From the NCBI RefSeq assembly GCF_000280495.2, contig NZ_CP018016.1:1364001-1428000 (forward strand): a stretch of 64,000 bases of DNA. Direction: 5' to 3'. A program made the translations under genes and the position numbers. The notes beneath the pieces are model-generated. The model did not search any database. It saw only the letters and a program-made list of their open reading frames with translations, and had not been told where the DNA came from. Below, piece after piece: positions 19,144 to 29,137 of the stretch. The DNA is from Kosakonia radicincitans DSM 16656. GTDB lineage: Bacteria > Pseudomonadota > Gammaproteobacteria > Enterobacterales > Enterobacteriaceae. The first letter of the stretch is position 1; the number at the start of each line of letters is the position of its first letter.

Positions 19144-20114
19144 TATCCGGTGTTCGTCCCCGTTCCCGCCGCCTGCTGGCATGGTGGCCGCTGCTGCTGT
19201 TTATGCTCTGTGCGCTTATTGCCGGTTTTTGGTTGTGGCAGGTGTGGCCGCAGGTGATGATCAAAAGCGCGATCTGGCAGCGCAATGTGAATATACAAAT
19301 GAGCGCATTGCTGAAAGCGGTGGCGGAAAACCCAACCAAAGCGGGCGGTTCGCTGCTGTTGTTCAGCTTTGTCTATGGCGTGTTGCATGCGCTGGGGCCA
19401 GGACACGGCAAAGTGGTGATCGCCACCTGGCTTGCCACGCATCCCTCTAAATTGCGTTCCGGTATTATGCTGACACTGGCTTCCTCGCTGTTGCAGGGGC
19501 TGGTGGCGGTTACGTTAGTGGTGGTAGTGCTGAACATTCTGACGTTACCTGCACGGCAACTGCATTTAAGCGGTTACTGGCTGGAGAAGGGCAGCTACCT
19601 GCTGGTCGGCGTGCTGGGGCTGATGCTGTGCTGGCGGGCGCTGAAAAAGTTGTTTGCTCTGCGGCAAAAACCAGTATTTCGCACGTTTACGCCACATCAT
19701 GTACACCACGAAGGCTGCGGCTGTGGGCATCAGCATCTGCCGACTTCTTCGCAACTGCAAAGCGGTGAAGACTGGCGAGCCAGGTTGATGATTGTGTTAT
19801 CCATGGGGATGCGCCCGTGCTCTGGTGCGATCATGGTGTTGCTGTTCAGCAAAGTGATTGGCGTTTTTGCCTGGGGCGTGGCGTCAGCGTTGGTGATGGC
19901 GGCGGGCACGTCACTGACCATCAGTGCGCTGGCGCTACTGGTACATGGTTTTCGTCAGTTAGCGGTAAAACTCAGCGGCCAGCAGACGCCGGTATTATGG
20001 CGACAGGTAGGCTGGACAACGCTGGCTCTGGCGGGAGGGGTGTTGTTGATAAGTGCGGCGGTGGTGATGTGGGTCAGCGCGTTACCGCCGGGCGGCGGTT
20101 TGCGGCCGTTTTGA
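19134..20114 (+). CDS. zevB: NicO-family metal permease (ZevB type)
   Basis: This is a 326-residue inner-membrane permease. The first transport motif H-A-L-G-P-G-H-G-K and the second motif G-M-R-P-C-S-G-A are the two NicO signatures shared with RcnA. A central loop carries a His/Cys-rich patch, H-H-V-H-H-E-G-C-G-C-G-H, a likely metal-sampling site. The start codon lies inside the end of zevA (ATG at 19134, zevA stop at 19141), indicating translational coupling. Direction of transport and metal are inferred; nickel or cobalt is the main alternative to zinc. Confidence 0.85.
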   Translation: MSVISGVRPRSRRLLAWWPLLLFMLCALIAGFWLWQVWPQVMIKSAIWQRNVNIQMSALLKAVAENPTKAGGSLLLFSFVYGVLHALGPGHGKVVIATWLATHPSKLRSGIMLTLASSLLQGLVAVTLVVVVLNILTLPARQLHLSGYWLEKGSYLLVGVLGLMLCWRALKKLFALRQKPVFRTFTPHHVHHEGCGCGHQHLPTSSQLQSGEDWRARLMIVLSMGMRPCSGAIMVLLFSKVIGVFAWGVASALVMAAGTSLTISALALLVHGFRQLAVKLSGQQTPVLWRQVGWTTLALAGGVLLISAAVVMWVSALPPGGGLRPF

Positions 20115-20118
20115 TAGT

Positions 20119-20147
20119 GCCGGATGGCGGCTTACGCCTTATCCGGC
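20119..20147. repeat. REP element downstream of zevB
   Basis: GCCGGATGGCGGC, TTA, CGCCTTATCCGGC is a typical REP palindrome. With the following element at 20191-20216 in inverted orientation it makes a BIME-like pair between zevB and suhB. Confidence 0.8.
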
Positions 20148-20190
20148 CTGGGCGACATACACGAACCATGATGGAATACGTAAGCTGTAG

Positions 20191-20216
20191 GCCCGATAAG
20201 CAAAGCGCCATCGGGC
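20191..20216. repeat. REP element upstream of the suhB 3' end
   Basis: GCCCGATAAGC and GCGCCATCGGGC are the arms of a second REP, inverted relative to the one at 20119. Confidence 0.75.
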
Positions 20217-20226
20217 AATAAACATC

Positions 20227-21030
20227 TCAGCGTTTCAGCGCGTCGCTCAGTTCTTCGCGCATGTTTGCCAGCATGGCTTTTACGACACGCGGGTTACCTG
20301 CAACGATGTTGCCAGTCATCATGTAGTTGTGGCCGCCGGTGAAATCACACACCAGACCACCCGCTTCACGCACCAGCAGCTCGCCTGCGGCGAAATCCCA
20401 CGGTTTCAGCCCGATTTCAAAGAAACCATCAACGCGGCCTGCGGCAACATAGGCCAGATCCAGCGCGGCGGAACCGGTGCGGCGGAAGTCCGCGCATTCG
20501 GTAAACAGTTTGCCGACAACGTTAATGTAGGTCGTCGCGTGCTGTTTTGCTTTGAACGGGAAACCGGTCGCCAGAATGGTACCATCCAGATCGCGGGCAT
20601 TGCTGCCGCGCAGACGGTAGCCGTTAAGCTGTGCGCCCTGGCCACGGGTTGCAGTGAAAAGTTCGTTACGCATCGGATCGTAAACCACCGCAACTTCAGT
20701 GCGGCCTTTAATACGAACGGCGATAGATACCGCGAAATGCGGCAAACGTTTGATGAAGTTGGTGGTGCCATCCAGTGGATCGATAACCCATTGCACATCC
20801 TGGTCAGTGCCTTCGTGCTCGCCACTCTCTTCGGTGATGATGGTGTGTTGCGGGTAAGATTTGCGGATGGTGTCAATAATCACTGCTTCAGCAGCTTTAT
20901 CAACGTTGGTCACGAAATCATTGCTGCCTTTCTGGCTGGTTTCTACGGCATCGGGAGTTTCGTAGTTTTTGGCAATTAAATTACCCGCCTTGCGCGCAGC
21001 ACGCACGGCGATGTTCAGCATCGGATGCAT
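20227..21030 (-). CDS. suhB: Inositol-1-monophosphatase / rRNA antitermination factor SuhB
   Basis: SuhB has Mg-dependent inositol monophosphatase activity and also joins the Nus complex that protects and folds rRNA transcripts in E. coli. The 267 residues match E. coli nearly throughout. The phosphatase metal site appears as W-V-I-D-P-L-D-G-T-T-N-F (about residues 81-92) and W-D-F-A-A-G-E-L-L-V near residue 212. It is divergent from trmJ, as in E. coli. Confidence 0.97.
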   Translation of the reverse strand: MHPMLNIAVRAARKAGNLIAKNYETPDAVETSQKGSNDFVTNVDKAAEAVIIDTIRKSYPQHTIITEESGEHEGTDQDVQWVIDPLDGTTNFIKRLPHFAVSIAVRIKGRTEVAVVYDPMRNELFTATRGQGAQLNGYRLRGSNARDLDGTILATGFPFKAKQHATTYINVVGKLFTECADFRRTGSAALDLAYVAAGRVDGFFEIGLKPWDFAAGELLVREAGGLVCDFTGGHNYMMTGNIVAGNPRVVKAMLANMREELSDALKR

Positions 21031-21147
21031 CGGTCTCTCTCACTGGATGTTAAAGAACGGAAAACGGCGCACATAATAGCAGCCAATTCGGAATATGTCT
21101 TCGGTTTATGATAATATGCACGAATATTCTTTAGCCGTTGAAAATCT

Positions 21148-21876
21148 ATGCTGCAAAATATTCGAATCGTACTGGTGGAAACCTCCCACACCGGCAACAT
21201 GGGCTCTGTTGCCCGTGCAATGAAAACAATGGGGTTGACGAATCTGTGGCTGGTTAACCCGCTGGTTAAACCGGATTCACAGGCCATCGCTCTGGCGGCA
21301 GGTGCCAGCGATGTCATCGGCAGTGCGCACATTGTCGATACGCTGGATGAAGCATTAGCTGGCTGTAGCCTGGTGGTTGGCACCAGCGCCCGCTCACGTA
21401 CGCTCCCATGGCCGATGCTCGATCCGCGCGAATGCGGATTAAAAAGCGTCGCGGAAGCAGAACACGCGCCGGTGGCGCTGGTGTTCGGCCGCGAGCGTGT
21501 CGGCCTGACGAATGAAGAACTGCAAAAGTGCCATTATCACGTGGCGATTGCCGCTAACCCGGAGTACAGCTCGCTGAACCTGGCGATGGCGGTGCAGGTT
21601 ATCGCTTATGAAGTGCGTATGGCCTGGCTGGCGACGCAGGAGAGTGAATCTTCTGCAGAACATGAAGAGACGCCGTATCCGCTGGTCGACGATCTTGAGC
21701 GCTTTTACGAGCATCTGGAAAAGACGCTGCTGGCGACCGGTTTTATCCGCGAAAACCATCCCGGCCAGGTGATGAACAAGCTGCGCCGTCTGTTCACGCG
21801 TGCGCGCCCGGAAAGCCAGGAACTGAATATCCTGCGCGGTATTCTGGCCTCTATTGAGCAGCAGCATAAAGCGTGA
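21148..21876 (+). CDS. trmJ: tRNA (cytidine/uridine-2'-O-)-methyltransferase TrmJ
   Basis: TrmJ is a SPOUT-family methyltransferase that 2'-O-methylates position 32 in several tRNAs. It has 242 residues. The N-terminal SPOUT domain has N-M-G-S-V-A-R-A-M near residue 18 and the SAM-binding knot region F-G-R-E-R-V-G-L-T and [10 protein letters not shown]. The C-terminal helical extension is that of the TrmJ family. It lies directly upstream of the isc operon, as in E. coli. Confidence 0.95.
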   Translation: MLQNIRIVLVETSHTGNMGSVARAMKTMGLTNLWLVNPLVKPDSQAIALAAGASDVIGSAHIVDTLDEALAGCSLVVGTSARSRTLPWPMLDPRECGLKSVAEAEHAPVALVFGRERVGLTNEELQKCHYHVAIAANPEYSSLNLAMAVQVIAYEVRMAWLATQESESSAEHEETPYPLVDDLERFYEHLEKTLLATGFIRENHPGQVMNKLRRLFTRARPESQELNILRGILASIEQQHKA

Positions 21877-21912
21877 TTTGCTGGCGCTCATCAGTCTACA
21901 AGCCCCGCGCCA

Positions 21913-21942
21913 GTAGGCCGGAAAGGGCAACGTGCCACCCGG
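21913..21942. repeat. REP-like element after trmJ
   Basis: GTAGGCCGGAAAGGGCAACG followed by TGCCACCCGGT is a degenerate REP palindrome between trmJ and the isc promoter. Confidence 0.55.
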
Positions 21943-21969
21943 TATTTATGTTAAGCACGAAAAGTCAAA

Positions 21970-22019
21970 TACCTGACTAATTTAGTCAACTAAATAGTTG
22001 ACCAATTTAGTCGGGAATG
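21970..22019 (+). promoter_or_regulatory. Two adjacent type 1 IscR sites (isc promoter)
   Basis: Two 25-base sites lie end to end at 21970-21994 and 21995-22019. Each contains a GAC(T/C)AATTTAGTC core, the known type 1 IscR site bound by the [2Fe-2S] form. They place IscR repression over the iscR promoter region. The iscR start is about 80 bases downstream. This tandem arrangement is the same as in E. coli. Confidence 0.88.
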
Positions 22020-22098
22020 TCAGACTTGCAACCGCTATGCAACATTAACATATTAAATAATATAGCCCGGGCAGGGGCGAGTTTGAGGCTTGTAAGAC

Positions 22099-22590
22099 AT
22101 GAGACTGACATCGAAAGGGCGTTATGCCGTGACCGCAATGCTGGACGTTGCACTCAACTCCGAAGCGGGCCCGGTTCCGTTAGCTGATATTTCTGAGCGT
22201 CAGGGAATTTCCCTGTCCTATCTGGAGCAGCTGTTCTCCCGTCTGCGTAAAAATGGCCTGGTGGCCAGCGTGCGTGGTCCTGGCGGTGGTTATCTGCTGG
22301 GCAAAGATGCGAGCAGCATCGCCGTGGGCGAAGTGATCAGCGCTGTTGACGAATCGGTAGACGCAACCCGTTGCCAGGGTAAAAGCGGCTGCCAGGGTGG
22401 CGATAAGTGTTTGACCCATGCGCTGTGGCGCGATCTGAGCGACCGTCTGACCGGTTTCCTCAACAACATCACACTGGGTGAACTGGTCAATAACCAGGAA
22501 ATTCTCGATGTGTCCGATCGTCAGCACAGCACTGAATCCCATCGCACCACCCGCGCACAAGACGCTATCGACGTTAAACTGCGCGCATAA
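22099..22590 (+). CDS. iscR: Fe-S cluster-sensing regulator IscR
   Basis: IscR is an Rrf2-family transcription factor. Holo-IscR represses the isc operon and apo-IscR activates the suf genes. The 163-residue protein has an N-terminal winged helix and the cluster ligands C92, C98, C104 and H107. It is the first gene of iscRSUA-hscBA-fdx-iscX. Confidence 0.97.
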   Translation: MRLTSKGRYAVTAMLDVALNSEAGPVPLADISERQGISLSYLEQLFSRLRKNGLVASVRGPGGGYLLGKDASSIAVGEVISAVDESVDATRCQGKSGCQGGDKCLTHALWRDLSDRLTGFLNNITLGELVNNQEILDVSDRQHSTESHRTTRAQDAIDVKLRA

Positions 22591-22616
22591 TAAAAAACAG
22601 TATTCAGAATTGGGCC

Positions 22617-22636
22617 GGGGCACATCGATGTGCCCC
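22617..22636 (+). promoter_or_regulatory. Palindromic hairpin between iscR and iscS
   Basis: GGGGCACATCGATGTGCCCC is a 20-base perfect palindrome 26 bases after the iscR stop. In E. coli the iscR-iscS spacer is where RyhB pairing causes decay of the iscSUA part while iscR persists, and a 3' structure protects iscR. This hairpin is the obvious candidate for that protective structure. Confidence 0.65.
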
Positions 22637-22708
22637 GTTAACACGGTCGTACATCCAGCCGGTTGCCTGATTCCTTGCATTAGAGCGATGTACGGAGTTT
22701 AAAGAGCA

Positions 22709-23923
22709 ATGAAATTACCGATCTATCTCGATTACTCCGCAACTACGCCGGTGGATCCGCGTGTTGCCGAGAAAATGATGCAGTTTCTCACTCTGGACGG
22801 GACCTTTGGTAACCCAGCCTCCCGTTCACACCGTTTTGGCTGGCAAGCTGAAGAAGCGGTAGATATCGCCCGTAACCAGATCGCTGAACTGGTGGGTGCC
22901 GACCCGCGCGAAATCGTCTTCACCTCCGGCGCGACCGAATCCGACAACCTGGCGATCAAAGGTGCTGCCAACTTTTATCAGAAAAAAGGCAAGCACATCA
23001 TCACCAGCAAAACCGAACACAAAGCCGTGCTGGACACCTGTCGCCAGCTTGAGCGCGAAGGGTTTGAAGTGACTTACCTCGCCCCGCAGCGCAACGGCAT
23101 TATCGATCTGAAAGAGCTGGAAGCGGCGATGCGTGACGACACCATCCTCGTCTCCATCATGCATGTGAACAACGAAATCGGCGTGGTGCAGGACATCGCA
23201 ACCATCGGCGAAATGTGCCGTGCTCGCGGCATTATTTATCACGTTGATGCTACTCAGAGCGTCGGCAAACTGCCGATCGACTTAAGCCAGCTGAAAGTGG
23301 ATCTGATGTCCTTCTCCGGCCATAAAATCTATGGGCCGAAAGGTATTGGCGCTCTGTACGTACGCCGTAAACCGCGTATCCGTATTGAAGCGCAGATGCA
23401 CGGCGGCGGTCACGAGCGCGGTATGCGTTCCGGTACGTTGCCTGTTCACCAGATCGTTGGCATGGGCGAAGCTTACCGTATTGCCAAAGAAGAGATGGCG
23501 AGCGAAATGGAGCGTCTGCGCGGTCTGCGTAGCCGTCTGTGGAACGGCATCAACGATATCGAAGAAGTTTACCTGAACGGCGATCTTGAGCACGGCGCAC
23601 CGAACATCCTCAACGTCAGCTTTAACTACGTTGAAGGCGAGTCGCTGATCATGGCGCTGAAAGATCTGGCTGTTTCTTCCGGTTCTGCCTGTACTTCCGC
23701 AAGCCTGGAACCGTCCTACGTGCTGCGCGCACTGGGTATGAGCGATGAGCTGGCGCACAGCTCCATCCGTTTCTCTTTAGGTCGTTTTACCACCGTTGAA
23801 GAGATCGACTACACCATCGAACTGGTGCGTAAATCCATCGGCCGTCTGCGCGAACTCTCTCCGCTGTGGGAAATGTTCAAACAGGGCGTGGATATCAACT
23901 CCATCGAATGGGCTCATCACTAA
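22709..23923 (+). CDS. iscS: Cysteine desulfurase IscS
   Basis: IscS removes sulfur from cysteine as a persulfide and passes it to IscU, TusA, ThiI and others. It is a PLP enzyme of 404 residues. The PLP lysine is in S-F-S-G-H-K (near residue 206) and the mobile persulfide cysteine in S-G-S-A-C-T-S-A (near residue 328). It is the sulfur donor for the adjacent scaffold IscU. Confidence 0.98.
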   Translation: MKLPIYLDYSATTPVDPRVAEKMMQFLTLDGTFGNPASRSHRFGWQAEEAVDIARNQIAELVGADPREIVFTSGATESDNLAIKGAANFYQKKGKHIITSKTEHKAVLDTCRQLEREGFEVTYLAPQRNGIIDLKELEAAMRDDTILVSIMHVNNEIGVVQDIATIGEMCRARGIIYHVDATQSVGKLPIDLSQLKVDLMSFSGHKIYGPKGIGALYVRRKPRIRIEAQMHGGGHERGMRSGTLPVHQIVGMGEAYRIAKEEMASEMERLRGLRSRLWNGINDIEEVYLNGDLEHGAPNILNVSFNYVEGESLIMALKDLAVSSGSACTSASLEPSYVLRALGMSDELAHSSIRFSLGRFTTVEEIDYTIELVRKSIGRLRELSPLWEMFKQGVDINSIEWAHH

Positions 23924-23953
23924 TAACGGTTGCGGAAACAGGAGAATTTAATC

Positions 23954-24340
23954 ATGGCTTATAGCGAAAAAGTAATCGATCACTACGAAAATCCGCGCAA
24001 CGTTGGCTCGTTCGACAACGGCGACGACAGCGTCGGTAGCGGCATGGTTGGCGCGCCAGCGTGTGGCGACGTCATGAAGCTGCAAATCAAAGTTAACGAT
24101 AAAGGCATCATCGAAGACGCGCGTTTCAAAACCTACGGTTGTGGCTCGGCGATCGCTTCCAGCTCGCTGGTAACTGAGTGGGTGAAAGGCAAGTCACTGG
24201 ACGAAGCGCAGGCGATCAAAAACACCGATATCGCTGAAGAGCTGGAGTTGCCGCCGGTGAAAATCCACTGCTCTATCCTGGCGGAAGATGCGATCAAAGC
24301 CGCGATTGCGGACTACAAAAGCAAACAAGAAGCGAAATAA
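23954..24340 (+). CDS. iscU: Fe-S cluster scaffold IscU
   Basis: IscU is the scaffold on which [2Fe-2S] clusters are built from IscS sulfur. The HscA/HscB chaperones then help transfer the cluster to targets. It has 128 residues with the three cluster cysteines C37, C63 and C106. The HscA recognition motif LPPVK lies at 99-103. The frame is open eight codons upstream, but the ATG at 23954 with AGGAG gives the family N terminus [11 protein letters not shown]. Confidence 0.98.
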   Translation: MAYSEKVIDHYENPRNVGSFDNGDDSVGSGMVGAPACGDVMKLQIKVNDKGIIEDARFKTYGCGSAIASSSLVTEWVKGKSLDEAQAIKNTDIAEELELPPVKIHCSILAEDAIKAAIADYKSKQEAK

Positions 24341-24357
24341 GGCAGGAGGTTGTTGTC

Positions 24358-24681
24358 ATGTCCATTAGCCTGAGCGACAGTGCTGCCGCGCGAGTAAATA
24401 CCTTCCTGGCCAACCGTGGCAAAGGGTTTGGTCTGCGTCTGGGGGTCAGAACCTCCGGTTGTTCTGGTATGGCCTACGTGCTGGAGTTTGTTGACGCGCC
24501 GACTGAAGAAGATACGGTGTTCGAAGACAAAGGCGTGAAGGTAGTGGTTGACGGCAAAAGCCTGCAATTCCTCGACGGCACTCAACTGGACTTTGTCAAA
24601 GAAGGCCTGAACGAAGGGTTTAAATTCACCAACCCTAACGTCAAAGACGAGTGCGGTTGCGGCGAAAGCTTCAACGTCTGA
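24358..24681 (+). CDS. iscA: A-type Fe-S carrier IscA
   Basis: IscA is an A-type carrier that delivers clusters to apoproteins, with particular importance for [4Fe-4S] enzymes such as IspG, also encoded in this window. It has 107 residues with the conserved C35, C99 and C101 (C-G-C motif). A strong AGGAGG ribosome binding site precedes the ATG. Confidence 0.98.
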   Translation: MSISLSDSAAARVNTFLANRGKGFGLRLGVRTSGCSGMAYVLEFVDAPTEEDTVFEDKGVKVVVDGKSLQFLDGTQLDFVKEGLNEGFKFTNPNVKDECGCGESFNV

Positions 24682-24696
24682 TCGCCTACCCATTGA

Positions 24697-24726
24697 CCCC
24701 ACCGCAGCATGCTGCGCGTGGGGTTT
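24697..24726 (+). terminator. Strong hairpin between iscA and hscB
   Basis: The arms CCCCAC-CGCAGC and GCTGCG-C-GTGGGG with an AT loop form a 12-bp stem with one bulged base, followed by TTT. It lies 16 bases after the iscA stop. It may act as a partial terminator or a processing/stability element dividing the operon into iscRSUA and hscBA-fdx-iscX. Confidence 0.55.
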
Positions 24727-24752
24727 GCTTCGATTGCACACCCGGAATTGTT

Positions 24753-25268
24753 ATGGATTACTTCACCCTCTTTGGGTTGCCGGCCCAATACCTGCTTGAC
24801 GTTCAGGCGCTGGCGACACGTTTCCAGGATCTGCAACGGCAGTTCCACCCCGATCGCTTTGCCAGCCGCCCGCAGGCGGAACAACTGGCTGCGGTCCAAC
24901 AATCCGCTACCATTAATCAGGCGTGGCAAACCCTGCGCAATCCGCTCTCCCGCGCGGAATATTTGCTGTCGCTGCACGGCTTCGATTTAGCTTCTGAACA
25001 GCACACCGTTCGCGACACGGCCTTTTTGATGGAGCAGCTTGAGCTGCGCGAAGAGCTGGATGAGATCGAGCGTGCGGAAGACAGCGGCCGTCTGGAAGCG
25101 TTCCAGAAGCGGGTAAAAGGGATGTACGACGCCCGCCACCAGCAGATGGTGGAACAACTCGACAATCAGACGTGGGACGTCGCGGCGGATACCGTGCGTA
25201 AACTGCGTTTTCTCGATAAACTGCGCAGCTCAACAGAACAACTCGAAGAAAAACTGCTCGGTTTTTAA
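24753..25268 (+). CDS. hscB: J-domain co-chaperone HscB
   Basis: HscB presents IscU to the Hsp70 HscA and stimulates its ATPase. It has 171 residues: an N-terminal J-domain with the essential H32-P33-D34, and a C-terminal three-helix IscU-binding domain. The frame is open upstream to 24651 but the ATG at 24753 gives the E. coli N terminus [10 protein letters not shown]. Confidence 0.96.
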   Translation: MDYFTLFGLPAQYLLDVQALATRFQDLQRQFHPDRFASRPQAEQLAAVQQSATINQAWQTLRNPLSRAEYLLSLHGFDLASEQHTVRDTAFLMEQLELREELDEIERAEDSGRLEAFQKRVKGMYDARHQQMVEQLDNQTWDVAADTVRKLRFLDKLRSSTEQLEEKLLGF

Positions 25269-25287
25269 TTTTTTTTGGAAGCACATA

Positions 25288-27138
25288 ATGGCCTTATTAC
25301 AAATCAGTGAGCCGGGTCTGAGCGCCGCGCCGCATCAGCGTCGTCTGGCGGCGGGCATCGATCTCGGCACCACCAATTCGCTGGTTGCCACCGTGCGTAG
25401 CGGTCAGGCGGAAACGCTGGCCGACAGCGCCGGGCGCCATTTACTCCCTTCAGTGGTTAACTACCAGGCTGACAGCCACGTTGTCGGCTACGATGCGCGC
25501 GCCAATGCAGCGCTGGATTCGGTCAATACCATCAGCTCCGTAAAACGCCTGATGGGCCGCAGTCTGGCGGATATTCAGGCGCGTTACCCGCATCTGCCGT
25601 GGCAATTCCAGGCCAGTGAAAACGGCCTGCCGATGATTGTGACGCGCGGCGGCGTGGTCAACCCGATCCGCGTTTCTGCCGATATACTGAAAGCGCTGGC
25701 TGCCCGCGCGCAGGAGACGCTCTCCGGCGAACTGGATGGCGTGGTGATCACTGTTCCTGCCTATTTCGACGATGCGCAGCGTCAGGGCACGAAAGATGCT
25801 GCGCGTTTAGCCGGGTTGCATGTGCTGCGTCTGCTCAATGAGCCGACCGCGGCGGCGATTGCCTACGGCCTGGATTCCGGCAAAGAAGGCGTTATCGCCG
25901 TTTATGATCTTGGCGGCGGCACTTTTGATATCTCCATTCTGCGTCTGAGCCGCGGCGTGTTCGAAGTGCTGGCGACCGGTGGTGATTCCGCGCTCGGCGG
26001 CGACGATTTCGACCACTTGCTGGCAGATTATATCAGCGAGCAGGCAGGCATTACCGATCGCAGCGATGCGCGTCAGCAACGTGAACTTCTGGATGCGGCG
26101 ATTGCCGCCAAGATTGCGCTGAGCGATGCCGACAGCACAACTGTTGATGTGGCTGGCTGGCAGGGCGTGGTAACTCGCGCGCAGTTTGAAGAGATGATCT
26201 CAACGCTTGTCAAACGCACTCTGCTCTCCTGCCGTCGTGCGCTGAAAGATGCGGACGTGGAAGCGCAGGATGTGCTGGAAGTGGTAATGGTGGGCGGTTC
26301 CACTCGCGTACCGCTGGTGCGTGAACGCGTGGGTGAATTTTTCGGCCGCACGCCGTTAACCTCCATCGACCCGGATAAAGTAGTGGCAATTGGCGCGGCG
26401 ATTCAGGCAGACATTCTGGTCGGCAACAAGCCGGACAGCGAAATGCTGCTGCTGGATGTTATTCCGCTGTCGCTGGGGCTGGAAACCATGGGCGGACTGG
26501 TGGAAAAAGTTATTCCGCGCAACACCACGATTCCGGTGGCCCGCGCCCAGGAGTTCACGACCTTTAAAGATGGCCAGACCGCAATGTCTATCCATGTAAT
26601 GCAGGGTGAGCGGGAGCTGGTGGCGGATTGCCGTTCGCTGGCGCGTTTTGCTCTGCGTGGCATTCCGGCGCTGCCGGCGGGTGGGGCGCATATTCGTGTC
26701 ACCTTCCAGGTAGATGCTGACGGTCTGTTGAGCGTCACTGCGATGGAGAAATCCACCGGCGTGGAAGCCTCCATCCAGGTGAAACCCTCTTACGGTCTGA
26801 CCGACGGCGAAATCGCCAATATGATTAAAGACTCCATGAGTTTCGCCGAGCAGGACGTGAAAGCGCGCATGCTGGCGGAGCAGAAAGTGGAAGCCGCGCG
26901 CGTGCTGGAAAGTTTAACCGGCGCGCTCGCCGCTGATGCCGCGCTGTTAAGCGCCGCAGAGCGCGAGGTTATCGACGAGGCAGTTGCACAGTTGCGCAGC
27001 GTGGCCGACGGCGATGATACCGACGCGATAGAACAAGCCATTAAAAATGTAGATAAACAAACCCAGGAATTCGCCGCGCGCCGTATGGATCAGTCCGTGC
27101 GTACCGCGCTGAAAGGCCATTCCGTCGACGAGGTTTAA
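25288..27138 (+). CDS. hscA: Fe-S assembly Hsp70 HscA
   Basis: HscA is a specialised Hsp70 that binds the LPPVK motif of IscU and drives cluster transfer. It has 616 residues with the nucleotide-binding motifs G-I-D-L-G-T-T-N-S, the phosphate-2 motif [10 protein letters not shown] and the adenosine motif V-M-V-G-G-S-T-R, followed by the substrate-binding domain. It shares the operon with its co-chaperone and is followed one base later by the fdx start codon. Confidence 0.98.
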   Translation: MALLQISEPGLSAAPHQRRLAAGIDLGTTNSLVATVRSGQAETLADSAGRHLLPSVVNYQADSHVVGYDARANAALDSVNTISSVKRLMGRSLADIQARYPHLPWQFQASENGLPMIVTRGGVVNPIRVSADILKALAARAQETLSGELDGVVITVPAYFDDAQRQGTKDAARLAGLHVLRLLNEPTAAAIAYGLDSGKEGVIAVYDLGGGTFDISILRLSRGVFEVLATGGDSALGGDDFDHLLADYISEQAGITDRSDARQQRELLDAAIAAKIALSDADSTTVDVAGWQGVVTRAQFEEMISTLVKRTLLSCRRALKDADVEAQDVLEVVMVGGSTRVPLVRERVGEFFGRTPLTSIDPDKVVAIGAAIQADILVGNKPDSEMLLLDVIPLSLGLETMGGLVEKVIPRNTTIPVARAQEFTTFKDGQTAMSIHVMQGERELVADCRSLARFALRGIPALPAGGAHIRVTFQVDADGLLSVTAMEKSTGVEASIQVKPSYGLTDGEIANMIKDSMSFAEQDVKARMLAEQKVEAARVLESLTGALAADAALLSAAEREVIDEAVAQLRSVADGDDTDAIEQAIKNVDKQTQEFAARRMDQSVRTALKGHSVDEV

Positions 27139-27139
27139 T

Positions 27140-27475
27140 ATGCCTAAAATTGTTTTTCTGCCTCATCAGGATCTCTGTCCGGATGGCGCAGTTCTGGAAG
27201 CGAAGAGCGGTGAAACCATTCTTGATGTTGCCCTGCGCGGCGGTATCGAGATTGAGCACGCCTGCGAAAAATCATGTGCCTGCACCACCTGCCACTGCCT
27301 CGTGCGTGAAGGGTTTGACTCTTTGCCGGAAAGCAGCGAAGACGAAGACGACATGCTGGATAAAGCCTGGGGTCTGGAGCCGGACAGCCGTTTAAGCTGC
27401 CAGGCGCGCGTCACCGATGAAGATCTGGTGGTAGAGATCCCGCGTTACACCATTAACCACGCGCGGGAGCACTGA
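27140..27475 (+). CDS. fdx: [2Fe-2S] ferredoxin Fdx
   Basis: This adrenodoxin-type ferredoxin donates electrons for cluster assembly by the Isc machinery. It has 111 residues. Cluster ligands are C42, C48, C51 and C87 in the pattern [10 protein letters not shown] with the late S-C-Q. The ATG follows the hscA stop by one base. Confidence 0.97.
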   Translation: MPKIVFLPHQDLCPDGAVLEAKSGETILDVALRGGIEIEHACEKSCACTTCHCLVREGFDSLPESSEDEDDMLDKAWGLEPDSRLSCQARVTDEDLVVEIPRYTINHAREH

Positions 27476-27476
27476 T

Positions 27477-27677
27477 ATGGGATTGAAATGGACCGACAGC
27501 CGCGAAATCGGCGAGGCGCTGTATGACAGCCGCCCGGATGTGGACCCGAAAACCGTACGTTTCACCGATATGCATCAGTGGATCTGCGAGCTGGAAGAGT
27601 TCGACGACGATCCGAACGCATCGAATGAAAAAATTCTCGAAGCGATTCTGCTAGTCTGGTTAGACGAAGCATCATAA
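27477..27677 (+). CDS. iscX: Fe-S assembly protein IscX
   Basis: IscX is a small acidic protein of 66 residues that binds IscS and iron and modulates the rate of cluster assembly. The sequence is rich in Asp and Glu, as in E. coli YfhJ. It is the last gene of the isc operon and is followed by a terminator. Confidence 0.96.
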   Translation: MGLKWTDSREIGEALYDSRPDVDPKTVRFTDMHQWICELEEFDDDPNASNEKILEAILLVWLDEAS

Positions 27678-27684
27678 TCATCTC

Positions 27685-27711
27685 ACGGGCTGCCTTCGGG
27701 CGGCCCGTTTT
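27685..27711 (+). terminator. isc operon terminator
   Basis: The stem ACGGGCTGCC / GGCGGCCCGT with a TTCG loop is followed by TTTT, eight bases after the iscX stop. Confidence 0.88.
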
Positions 27712-27720
27712 CATGCATAC

Positions 27721-27752
27721 GTAGGCCGGAAAAGGCAACGTTGCCATCCGGC
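27721..27752. repeat. REP element between iscX and pepB
   Basis: GTAGGCCGG and CCATCCGGC are the outer arms of a REP palindrome with the inner arms GGCAAC/GTTGCC. Confidence 0.75.
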
Positions 27753-27775
27753 GCCTGCCGATAAGGATAAATATA

Positions 27776-29062
27776 ATGACAGAAGCTATGAAAGTGACAC
27801 TCACCACGCAAAGCGCGGATGCGCGTTGGGGTGAAAAAGCCTCATGGAGCATCAATAACGACGGCATCGCCCTGCATCTGAATGGAAAAGACGATTTAGG
27901 TCTGATTCAGCGCGCCGCGCGCAAAATCGACGGCCTGGGCATTAAACACGTTGCACTGAGCGGCGAAGGCTGGGACGCGGATCGTAGCTGGGCGTTCTGG
28001 GCCGGTTACAAAGGGCCGAAAGGCACACGCAAAGTGGAGTGGGCGCCGCTGGACGAAGCCGGGCAAAAAGAGCTGGATAGCCGCCTGAAAACCATCGACT
28101 GGGTACGCGACATCATCAACGCGCCGGCAGAAGAGTTAGGGCCGGAGCAACTGGCGCAGCGCGCGGTCGATCTGCTGCACAGCGCGGGCGGTGAAAACGT
28201 CTCTTACCGCATCACCAAAGGCGAAGATCTGCGCGAGCAGAATTACCTTGGCCTGCACACCGTTGGTCGCGGTTCTGAGCGCCCGCCGGTATTGCTGGCG
28301 CTGGACTATAACCCGACCGGCAACCCGGATGCGCCGGTATATGCCGCGCTGGTGGGCAAAGGCATCACCTTTGACTCCGGCGGTTACAGCATCAAACCAA
28401 CCTCATCAATGGATTCAATGAAATCCGATATGGGGGGCGCGGCGCTGGTGACCGGCGCGCTGGCGTTCGCCATCACCCGCGGGCTGGATAAACGCGTCAA
28501 ACTGTACCTCTGCTGTGCCGACAACCTGATCAGCGGTAACGCCTTTAAACTGGGCGATATTATTCATTATCGCAACGGCAAAACCGTAGAGATCATGAAC
28601 ACCGATGCTGAAGGGCGTCTGGTGCTGGCGGATGGCTTGATTGATGCGTCTGCGCAAAAACCGCAGTTTATCATTGATGCCGCAACGCTGACTGGCGCGG
28701 CGAAAACCGCGCTGGGTAACGATTACCACGCGCTGTTCAGCTTTGACGATGCGCTGGCTGGCCGTCTGCTCAACAGTGCGACGGCAGAAAATGAACCGTT
28801 CTGGCGTCTGCCTCTGGCGGAGTTCCACCGCAATCAGCTGCCGTCCAGCTTTGCAGAATTGAACAACACCGCCAGCGGTTCTTTCCCGGCCGGGGCAAGC
28901 ACGGCTGCCGGGTTCCTGTCGCACTTTGTTGAAAACTACCAGCAGGGCTGGCTGCATATCGACTGCTCCGCCACCTACCGCAAAGCGGCAGTGGAACAGT
29001 GGGCGGCCGGTGCGACCGGGCTTGGCGTACGCACCATCGCGAATTTATTGACTGCCGGGTAA
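27776..29062 (+). CDS. pepB: Peptidase B (leucyl aminopeptidase family)
   Basis: PepB is a cytoplasmic M17 aminopeptidase with two metal ions that degrades small peptides. It has 428 residues. The active-site motif N-T-D-A-E-G-R-L (about residue 275) and the earlier [13 protein letters not shown] metal/lysine motif are intact. The AAGGATAAATATA leader gives a usable ribosome binding site at the ATG. Confidence 0.96.
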   Translation: MTEAMKVTLTTQSADARWGEKASWSINNDGIALHLNGKDDLGLIQRAARKIDGLGIKHVALSGEGWDADRSWAFWAGYKGPKGTRKVEWAPLDEAGQKELDSRLKTIDWVRDIINAPAEELGPEQLAQRAVDLLHSAGGENVSYRITKGEDLREQNYLGLHTVGRGSERPPVLLALDYNPTGNPDAPVYAALVGKGITFDSGGYSIKPTSSMDSMKSDMGGAALVTGALAFAITRGLDKRVKLYLCCADNLISGNAFKLGDIIHYRNGKTVEIMNTDAEGRLVLADGLIDASAQKPQFIIDAATLTGAAKTALGNDYHALFSFDDALAGRLLNSATAENEPFWRLPLAEFHRNQLPSSFAELNNTASGSFPAGASTAAGFLSHFVENYQQGWLHIDCSATYRKAAVEQWAAGATGLGVRTIANLLTAG

Positions 29063-29070
29063 GCGTCATT

Positions 29071-29104
29071 GTAGGCCGGATGGCATTATGCTCATCCAGC
29101 CTAC
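29071..29104. repeat. REP element between pepB and sseB
   Basis: GTAGGCCGGATGGCATTATG followed by CTCATCCAGCCTAC is a REP-type palindrome. Confidence 0.75.
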
Positions 29105-29137
29105 AAAAGGCATGGACTACAACGAATCAGAGAACCT

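Noticed and set aside
20119..29104. Recurrent palindromes considered as a CRISPR array
   Set aside because: They are scattered single REP elements in intergenic gaps, with no regular spacers and no cas genes.
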